Below, one piece after another: positions 1 through 4,301 of a stretch of DNA of 8,450 bases (positions are counted from its first letter, which is position 1; every line of letters starts with the position of its first letter). Below the pieces are notes generated by a model. The model searched no databases. It was not told the origin of the DNA and worked only from the letters and a program-made list of their open reading frames with translations. The stretch is from JBCBTJ01 sp964597685. GTDB taxonomy: Bacteria; Pseudomonadota; Alphaproteobacteria; Caulobacterales; Hyphomonadaceae. The stretch is taken from positions 1 to 8,450 of the forward strand of contig CAZQZC010000116.1 in assembly GCA_964597685.1 (NCBI GenBank), in the 5' to 3' direction. The position numbers and the translations under genes are program-made.

Positions 1-1
1 C

Positions 2-832
2 ACATTCTCCCGCTTGATCCTCGTCACCGCCATCGTGTGCGGCTTGGCCATGCTGGTTTCGACGCTCTGCGTTTGGGGTGTTGAAGGAAACTCGGACTCA
101 CGGGTGGCCACTCCGCCGCATAGAGATAAGCCGAGCGTCGCCTTCTTACCGGCGCTGAAAGATGTCTTCGCGGACCGCGACGCGTCTCGCTTCACCATTT
201 TCGTCTTCGTGGCGATGCTCGCCTACAACGCCCAGGACATTGTATTGGAGCCGTTTGGCGGCGCTGTCTTCGGCATGTCGGTGGGCGAGACGACCCAGCT
301 CTCGGGTATGCACCATGGCGGCGTGCTGCTTGGATTGATCGCCGTCGCAATTCTGGGGCGACGGTTCGGATCGCTGGGCGTGTGGACGGCCGGCGGCTGT
401 CTCGCCTCGGCGCTCGCCTTTCTCGGCTTGGCGGTCGGCGCCTTCTTCGCCCCGGCCTGGCCCCTGGAGGCCAATGTGTTCTCCCTCGGCCTCTCCAACG
501 GCGCTTTCGCCGGGGCCGCCATCGCCTCCATGTTCGCCCTCGCCGGGGCGGCGGGGGACGAAAAGTCGGGCGTCCGAATGGGGGTCTGGGGCGCGGCCCA
601 AGCCTTCGGATTCGGCGTCGCCGGCTTGATCGGGGCCCTCGTGAAAGACGCCGTCGCCGCCCTCCAGGGCTCCGATATGATCGCCTACGTCACCGTATTC
701 GGCCTCGAAAGCGGCCTCTTCATCGCGGCGGCGGCCATCGCACTCGCGATCCGCAGCGGCCTCAACACGCACATCGCCCCCTCAACGCCGATCGCAGCCG
801 ATTTCGACGCTGCGGAACTCGCCGCGCGCTAG
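2..832 (+). CDS. PucC/LhaA-family membrane protein (BCH/PUCC, MFS superfamily), 3' part of gene
   Basis: C-terminal part of a PucC/LhaA-family protein, polytopic inner-membrane proteins of the major facilitator superfamily linked to assembly of light-harvesting complexes or bacteriochlorophyll delivery in purple bacteria. The frame is open to the left edge (from base 2), so the gene begins outside the window; the TTG at 14 is not a credible start because it falls inside a membrane helix. About 276 residues remain of a family usually 430-480 long. The diagnostic segment QDIVLEPFGGAVFGMSVGE, followed by a TQLSG/HGGVLLG stretch, is encoded at about 233-345, and a GVRMGVWGAAQAFGFG segment lies at about 570-620. 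Several hydrophobic helices are visible, with a polar loop at about 80-170. The stop is 16 bp before bchP, so the two are probably cotranscribed. In Rhodobacter-type clusters the gene between bchG and bchP is this family member (bch2/ORF428 type). Family assignment is firm; the exact paralogue is inferred from position. Confidence 0.9.
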   Translation, partial: TFSRLILVTAIVCGLAMLVSTLCVWGVEGNSDSRVATPPHRDKPSVAFLPALKDVFADRDASRFTIFVFVAMLAYNAQDIVLEPFGGAVFGMSVGETTQLSGMHHGGVLLGLIAVAILGRRFGSLGVWTAGGCLASALAFLGLAVGAFFAPAWPLEANVFSLGLSNGAFAGAAIASMFALAGAAGDEKSGVRMGVWGAAQAFGFGVAGLIGALVKDAVAALQGSDMIAYVTVFGLESGLFIAAAAIALAIRSGLNTHIAPSTPIAADFDAAELAAR

Positions 833-848
833 CACAGGAGCTTCACCC

Positions 849-2063
849 GTGACCCAAGCTGAAATCCCGAACTACGATTGCGTCGTCGTTGGCGGCGGCC
901 CGGCCGGAGCGACAGCCGCCTGCGACCTCGCTAATCTCGGTCGCCGCACGCTCCTGCTCGACAAGGCCGGGCGGATTAAACCCTGCGGCGGCGCCATCCC
1001 GCCGCGCCTCATCCGGGATTTCGACATCCCCGCGTCCCAACTTGTCGCCCATGCCCGGTCGGCCCGAATGGTCTCGCCCAAGGATGTAAAAGTCGACATG
1101 CCGATCGAGGGCGGCTCGGTCGGCATGGTCGACCGTGAGCATTTCGACGAATTCCTTCGCCAGCGCGCCGAGCGCGCCGGGGCCGATCGCCTGGACGGTC
1201 AATTCGTGCGAATTGACCGCGATGAGAACGGCGTCGCCCATGTGCGGTATCGCGAAAAGGGAGCTGGCAAGGACGCGCCGCTGAAAACAGTCAGAGCTCG
1301 GACAATTATCGGCGCCGATGGGGCGAAATCACGCGTCGCTGCCCAGGAGATTCAAGGCGGCGACCGGCCGAAATGCGTTTTCGCATACCATGAGATTGTC
1401 GCCTCGCCCCCAGGCGCCGGGACCTCGGAATTCGATCCTGCGCGCTGCGATATCTACTATAAAGGTCAGATTTCACCCGACTTTTATGGTTGGGTCTTCC
1501 CGCACGGCCCCGTCGCCAGCGTCGGCGTCGGCAGCGCCCAGAAAGGCTTCTCCCTCCGCGGCGCCGCCGCTGCGCTGCGCGCCGAATCCGGCCTCTCGGA
1601 GGCTGAAACAATCCGCTGCGAGGGAGCCCCGATCCCCATGAAGCCCTTGAAAAGATGGGATAATGGGCGCGATGTCATGTTGGCGGGCGATGCCGCGGGA
1701 TGCGTCGCGCCGGCCTCAGGCGAAGGGATCTACTACGCCATGCTCGGCGGCCGGGAGGCGGCGTCCGGAATCGACGAAGTCCTCGAAACAGGCGATGCGA
1801 AAGCCTTCGCCCGGGCGCGCAAACGCTATATGTCCGAGCACGGCAAAGTCTTCTTCGTCCTTGGAATCATGCAGCATTTTTGGTATCGCAACGACAAGCG
1901 GCGGGAACGCTTCGTCAATATCTGCCGCGACAAGGACGTCCAGCGCCTGACCTGGGACGCTTACATGAACAAGCGCCTCGTCCGCGCAGACCCCATGGCG
2001 CACGTTCGGATTTTTCTCAAGGACATGGCCCATTTGATGGGCGTCGCATCGGTACAGCGCTGA
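849..2063 (+). CDS. bchP: Geranylgeranyl diphosphate / geranylgeranyl-bacteriochlorophyll reductase BchP
   Basis: FAD-dependent geranylgeranyl reductase. In the last step of bacteriochlorophyll synthesis it reduces three double bonds of the geranylgeranyl side chain to give phytyl-bacteriochlorophyll, using reducing power from NADPH. The 404-residue length fits the family. The N-terminal dinucleotide-binding fold reads VVVGGGPAGATAA (residues 12-24), with the acidic end of beta-2 at LLLDK (35-39). The family signature PCGGAIPP follows at about 45-52. A second flavin motif, IIGADGAKSRVA, lies near 153-164, and the GDAAG motif (280-284, within DVMLAGDAAG from 275) is followed by the conserved PASGEGIYYAM. 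The GTG start at 849 is chosen because AGGAG lies at 836-840 with 8 nt spacing, and the protein then begins shortly before the FAD motif. It is 16 bp downstream of the PucC-family gene and convergent with the ABC permease gene. It is a homologue of plant and cyanobacterial ChlP; the PucC neighbour supports the BchP role. Confidence 0.95.
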   Translation: MTQAEIPNYDCVVVGGGPAGATAACDLANLGRRTLLLDKAGRIKPCGGAIPPRLIRDFDIPASQLVAHARSARMVSPKDVKVDMPIEGGSVGMVDREHFDEFLRQRAERAGADRLDGQFVRIDRDENGVAHVRYREKGAGKDAPLKTVRARTIIGADGAKSRVAAQEIQGGDRPKCVFAYHEIVASPPGAGTSEFDPARCDIYYKGQISPDFYGWVFPHGPVASVGVGSAQKGFSLRGAAAALRAESGLSEAETIRCEGAPIPMKPLKRWDNGRDVMLAGDAAGCVAPASGEGIYYAMLGGREAASGIDEVLETGDAKAFARARKRYMSEHGKVFFVLGIMQHFWYRNDKRRERFVNICRDKDVQRLTWDAYMNKRLVRADPMAHVRIFLKDMAHLMGVASVQR

Positions 2064-2075
2064 ACCGCTAGCGCT
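2056..2075. other. Small hairpin at the convergent bchP / permease junction
   Basis: AGCGCT at 2056-2061 and again at 2070-2075 can pair (6 bp, 8-nt loop) across the bchP stop codon. No T-run follows on either strand, so it is at best a weak termination or 3'-end stabilising element for the two convergent genes, which are separated by only 30 bp. Confidence 0.25.
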
Positions 2076-2093
2076 TGCAATGTCAGTCCGAGA

Positions 2094-2954
2094 CTAGGCC
2101 TTCAGTTTCCAGCCCGTCCTGAAGCAAAGCCACACAAGGCCTGAGCAGATAATCGCCAGACTGCCGGAATAGGCCACTCCAATGACCAGATTGGAATTCG
2201 CCGCCCCCAGGAAGCCGTAGCGAAAGCCGTCGATTAGATAGAAGAATGGGTCGACATACGCCAACGACCGAAACGGCTCCGCCAGCGCATTGATGTCGTA
2301 AAAGGTTCCTGACAGGAAGGTTAGCGGCACAATCACGAAATTGGACACTGCGGCGAGGTGGTCGAATTTGTCCGCCCAGATCCCCCCTATAGCGCCGATC
2401 GCGCCCAGGATAACCGCGGATGTTGCGCCGAACCAGACGATCGCCCAGACATGGCGAACAGGTAGATCCGCCAATCCCGACAATTGGATGCCGATCGCGG
2501 CGATCAATGCAACCATCAAACCGCGCGTCGCCGCCCCCGCAATAAACGCCATCGTGAGCTCCAACGACGACAAAGGCGGCATGAGGAAGTCTACCTGACT
2601 GCCCTGAACCTTGGCGATCGTCAGGCTCGACGACGTATTCTGGAAAGCGTTCTGCAGGATCGCCATCACCACAAGACCAGGCGCCAAGAAATCCCCGTAA
2701 GCCAATCCAGCGAAATCGCCCGACAGCTGCCCCCGGTTTCCGAACGCCAATTTGAAGACGGTCATGAACAGCACTGTCGTCACGACGGGCGCGAGCAGCG
2801 TCTGCATCCACACCTTCAGGAAGCGACCGACTTCACGTTTATAGAGCGTCCAGAGCCCCAGCCCGTTGAAGGAACCGTAGCGGCGCGGGACCGGCGCAGT
2901 CTCAAGCGGCGTTGCGTCATCGGCGGGGGCGTTTAAAGCAGTCGAGTCCGGCAT
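2094..2954 (-). CDS. ABC-2 type transporter permease (YadH/NodJ-like)
   Basis: Inner-membrane permease subunit of an ABC-2 exporter, 286 residues. A polar N-terminus of about 25 residues and an amphipathic stretch ending in TLYKREVGRFLKVWMQTL precede six hydrophobic segments, at roughly 52-72, 88-106, 133-158, 168-193, 199-217 and 254-277. The conserved ABC-2 tail is clear: LTFLSGTFYDIN (211-222), then PFRSLAYVDPFFYLIDGFRYG (227-247), the signature region of YadH, NodJ and related permeases. Members of this family work with a separate ATPase of the CcmA/NodI type; none is encoded in the window, so the partner is elsewhere. The substrate cannot be told (capsule, lipo-oligosaccharide or drug export are known for relatives). 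The ATG at 2954 is preceded by AGGAGG only 2 nt upstream, an unusually tight spacing, but no nearby in-frame alternative exists. It is divergent from gcrA and convergent with bchP. Confidence 0.88.
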   Translation of the reverse strand: MPDSTALNAPADDATPLETAPVPRRYGSFNGLGLWTLYKREVGRFLKVWMQTLLAPVVTTVLFMTVFKLAFGNRGQLSGDFAGLAYGDFLAPGLVVMAILQNAFQNTSSSLTIAKVQGSQVDFLMPPLSSLELTMAFIAGAATRGLMVALIAAIGIQLSGLADLPVRHVWAIVWFGATSAVILGAIGAIGGIWADKFDHLAAVSNFVIVPLTFLSGTFYDINALAEPFRSLAYVDPFFYLIDGFRYGFLGAANSNLVIGVAYSGSLAIICSGLVWLCFRTGWKLKA

Positions 2955-3007
2955 GGCCTCCTACCTAGGCCCCGGCGTGCGCTTTGGCGAGCGCGGATCG
3001 CGAAACA

Positions 3008-3039
3008 CCCCCAATCCCGGTTCTACAACATGTTGGGGG
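3008..3039. repeat. Inverted repeat upstream of gcrA
   Basis: Seven-base arms CCCCCAA (3008-3014) and TTGGGGG (3033-3039) surround 18 nt. The right arm overlaps the perfect palindrome CAACATGTTG (3026-3035). No T-run follows. It could be an operator in the divergent promoter region; I recognise no specific regulator. Confidence 0.35.
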
Positions 3040-3112
3040 CGCGCAAATTTGTGGATTACGACCTCCCGCATATTGTGCGCCAAACGGTAATGAGACACGA
3101 TATATAGGTATT

Positions 3113-3119
3113 GAGGAGG
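3113..3119 (+). promoter_or_regulatory. Alternative Shine-Dalgarno for a longer gcrA start
   Basis: GAGGAGG sits 6 nt before ATG 3126 (and 3 nt before GTG 3123), both in frame with gcrA and with no stop before 3177. It would give GcrA a 17-residue N-terminal extension. If GATATATAG at 3099-3107 is the -10 element, the transcript would begin at or inside this site, favouring the 3177 start. Confidence 0.4.
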
Positions 3120-3176
3120 CGGGTGATGGGCTCGCTACTAAATATTGGGCACGCAAAAGCGCCGGGGAGAAGCATC

Positions 3177-3704
3177 ATGTCGTGGACCGAAGACCGTATT
3201 GATCAGTTAAAGCGGCTGTGGACCGAAGGTCACAGCGCCAGCCAAATCGCAAAGCAGCTTGGCGGCGTGACCCGCAACGCCGTGATCGGGAAAGTCCACA
3301 GGCTTGGCTTATCCGGGCGGGCGACGCCGTCTCGACCCGTGAAACGCCCGCCGCGCTTGGCGACGCCCAAACCACGTTCAGCTGAAAACGGGTCTTCCGT
3401 GAGCACCTCGCCTTCGCAGCGCGACCGGGCGCCGGCGCCGAAGCTCGCGGAAGAGGCGGCCCTCGCCGCGGCGTTGCCGCCAGCTACCAATGAGAAAGGT
3501 GAAACAGCGTCCATTCTGACGATACGCGATTCCATGTGTAAGTGGCCGATCGGCGATCCGGCGGATCCCCACTTCGCCTTTTGTGGACGAAAAGCGGAAT
3601 GCGGTCCTTATTGCGCCGAACACGCCAAACTCGCGTTCCAGCCCGCGCGCAAACGGGAACGTAAGAAGGCGGACTTTGACTTCGTCAGACGGATCGCGGG
3701 ATAA
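3177..3704 (+). CDS. gcrA: GcrA cell cycle regulator
   Basis: GcrA is an alphaproteobacterial transcription factor that binds region 2 of sigma-70 and stimulates promoters carrying CcrM-methylated GANTC sites, controlling replication and division genes. From ATG 3177 the protein is 175 residues, the normal size. Residues 1-50 form the helix-turn-helix domain: MSWTEDRIDQLKRLW, then SASQIAKQLGG (20-30) and VTRNAVIGKVHRLGLSGRAT (31-50). A basic, proline-rich linker spans about 51-105. The sigma-interacting C-terminal part carries CKWPIGDP (121-128), FCG (135-137), PYC..H (144-149) and FQP (154-156), the cysteine/histidine pattern typical of the family. The start is supported by family N-termini and by GGGGAG at 3164-3169. 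An in-frame ATG at 3126 with an even better GAGGAGG would add 17 residues. It is divergent from the permease gene and followed by the acidic repeat gene after 98 bp. Confidence 0.95.
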   Translation: MSWTEDRIDQLKRLWTEGHSASQIAKQLGGVTRNAVIGKVHRLGLSGRATPSRPVKRPPRLATPKPRSAENGSSVSTSPSQRDRAPAPKLAEEAALAAALPPATNEKGETASILTIRDSMCKWPIGDPADPHFAFCGRKAECGPYCAEHAKLAFQPARKRERKKADFDFVRRIAG

Positions 3705-3709
3705 CTCTC

Positions 3710-3737
3710 GAACAAGCGTGCGTGAAAATGCTTGCTC
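3710..3737 (+). terminator. Possible weak terminator hairpin after gcrA
   Basis: GAACAAGC (3710-3717) and GCTTGCTC (3730-3737) can pair at 7 of 8 positions around a 12-nt loop, 5 bp after the gcrA stop. Only TTCC follows, so termination would be inefficient; gcrA may partly read through into the acidic repeat gene. Confidence 0.25.
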
Positions 3738-3754
3738 TTCCGATCAGAACGTAA

Positions 3755-3785
3755 GAGTTAACGGCCGTTGCGTGTTCGTTAACTC
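3755..3785. promoter_or_regulatory. Perfect 9-bp inverted repeat before the acidic repeat gene
   Basis: GAGTTAACG (3755-3763) and CGTTAACTC (3777-3785) are perfect inverted copies around a 13-nt spacer. The right arm ends 5 nt before the Shine-Dalgarno AAGGAG (3791-3796) of the next gene. Each arm contains GTTAAC. TTAA is the half-site of CtrA, but the two TTAA blocks are 17 nt apart rather than the consensus 7. It may be a dimeric operator or an mRNA hairpin next to the ribosome site. Confidence 0.5.
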
Positions 3786-3802
3786 CCTGAAAGGAGCAAA
3801 CA

Positions 3803-4243
3803 ATGAAATCTGATGTCGAGCGCAAGCTTCTCGCGTCCCTGCTGTCCAAGAAAGTGATCTACGCCGCACCTGCTGCGATGATGGCTGTCGCCGCGTGCGC
3901 CAGCGCCGGCGCTCAGTCGTCCGCGTTGGAGGCAAGCGCCGCGTCGCAAAGCGCGGAAGCGACGTCTGAAGCCGAAGGCGAGGCTGAAGGCTACGAAGAA
4001 GCCGAAGCCAGCTACGAAGCCGAAGGCGAAGCGGAAGCCGAGCAAGCCAGCTACGACGGCCAGGCTGAAGGCGAAGCCGAAGCTGAAGCCGCGAGCTATG
4101 ACGGTGAAGCTGAGGGCGAAGCGGAAGCTGATGGTGCGAGCTACGAAGGTGATGCTGAGGGCGAGGCCGAAGGCGAAGGCGACTATTGCGAAGCCGAAGG
4201 TGAAGCTGAGGGCGAAGCCGAGGGTGAAGCCGAAGCGACGTAA
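3803..4243 (+). CDS. Acidic Glu/Ala/Gly repeat protein, predicted exported lipoprotein
   Basis: I recognise no named family for this 146-residue protein. Residues 1-17 are polar and basic (ending LLSKK), residues 18-31 are moderately hydrophobic, and VAAC (29-32) fits a lipobox with Cys32 as the lipidated residue and Ala at +2. Alternatively signal peptidase I could cut near ASAGA (33-37). After Lys17 there is no Lys, Arg or His. Residues 56-146 hold 33 Glu and 5 Asp, mostly in A-E-G-E steps, with Ser-Tyr pairs at 70, 83, 98 and 113 marking a 13- to 15-residue period; Tyr128-Cys129 interrupts the last unit. The chain should be disordered and very strongly negative. The ATG at 3803 follows AAGGAG (3791-3796) with 6 nt spacing, and a strong terminator follows the stop, so this is a well-framed expressed gene. 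Possible roles are a surface or periplasmic acidic polymer, a cation binder, or a substrate of the neighbouring TTL-like ligase; none is shown. Confidence 0.8.
   Translation: MKSDVERKLLASLLSKKVIYAAPAAMMAVAACASAGAQSSALEASAASQSAEATSEAEGEAEGYEEAEASYEAEGEAEAEQASYDGQAEGEAEAEAASYDGEAEGEAEADGASYEGDAEGEAEGEGDYCEAEGEAEGEAEGEAEAT
4010..4183 (+). repeat. In-frame tandem repeat (39- and 45-bp units) in the acidic protein gene
   Basis: Four consecutive units start with a Ser-Tyr codon pair at 4010 (39 bp), 4049, 4094 and 4139 (45 bp each). A degenerate fifth begins with Tyr at 4184 and runs into A-E-G-E steps to the stop. Unit pattern: S-Y-[DE]-G-x-A-E-G-E-A-E-[AG]-x-x-[AD]. Synonymous codon changes between units show that selection or age has eroded DNA identity while keeping the amino-acid pattern. 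Confidence 0.8.
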
Positions 4244-4266
4244 TCGCTTGGCGATTGCAGAATTGG

Positions 4267-4300
4267 AAACCCCGCCGTTCGACGCGGCGGGGTTTTCTTA
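4267..4300. terminator. Strong intrinsic terminator, probably bidirectional
   Basis: AAACCCCGCCG (4267-4277) pairs perfectly with CGGCGGGGTTT (4285-4295) around a 7-nt loop. On the plus strand it runs into TTTTCTTATT, a good rho-independent terminator for the acidic repeat gene. On the minus strand the stem ends in a short T-run (GTTT), and the TTL-fusion stop codon (4302-4304) is just before it, so it may also end that transcript. Confidence 0.88.
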
Positions 4301-4301
4301 T

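Larger units (their letters stand above)
2955..3176. promoter_or_regulatory. Divergent intergenic region (ABC permease / gcrA)
   Basis: The 222-bp gap between two divergent starts must hold both promoters. It contains an inverted repeat (CCCCCAA 3008-3014, TTGGGGG 3033-3039) overlapping the 10-bp palindrome CAACATGTTG at 3026-3035. An A/T-rich block, GATATATAG (3099-3107), could be a -10 region for gcrA, but no convincing -35 lies at the usual distance (TTGTGC at 3073-3078 is 20-22 bp away). A strong Shine-Dalgarno, GAGGAGG, lies at 3113-3119. No GANTC methylation site is present inside the gap; the nearest is GAGTC at 2944-2948, just inside the permease gene. Promoter assignment is inference. 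Confidence 0.4.

Noticed and set aside
146..772. A 208-codon open frame on the minus strand opposite the PucC-family gene
   Set aside because: It is a shadow of a recognised membrane protein gene: low-complexity Gly/Glu/Arg/His translation and no family signature.
2083..2811. A 242-codon minus-strand frame overlapping the ABC permease
   Set aside because: The permease frame has six membrane segments and the ABC-2 signature; this other frame is Arg/Gly-rich without a domain.
3073..3106. A sigma-70 promoter for gcrA (TTGTGC with TATATA)
   Set aside because: The spacer is 20-22 bp, outside the usual 16-18; no better pair was found, so no promoter is called.
3758..3782. A CtrA binding site (TTAA-N7-TTAA) before the acidic gene
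   Set aside because: The TTAA blocks are 17 nt apart, so the consensus spacing is not met; kept only as an inverted repeat of unknown function.
4010..4240. Tandem repeat as a CRISPR array or non-coding satellite
   Set aside because: The period (39-45 bp) is in frame, units are contiguous without unique spacers, and the pattern is conserved at amino-acid rather than base level.
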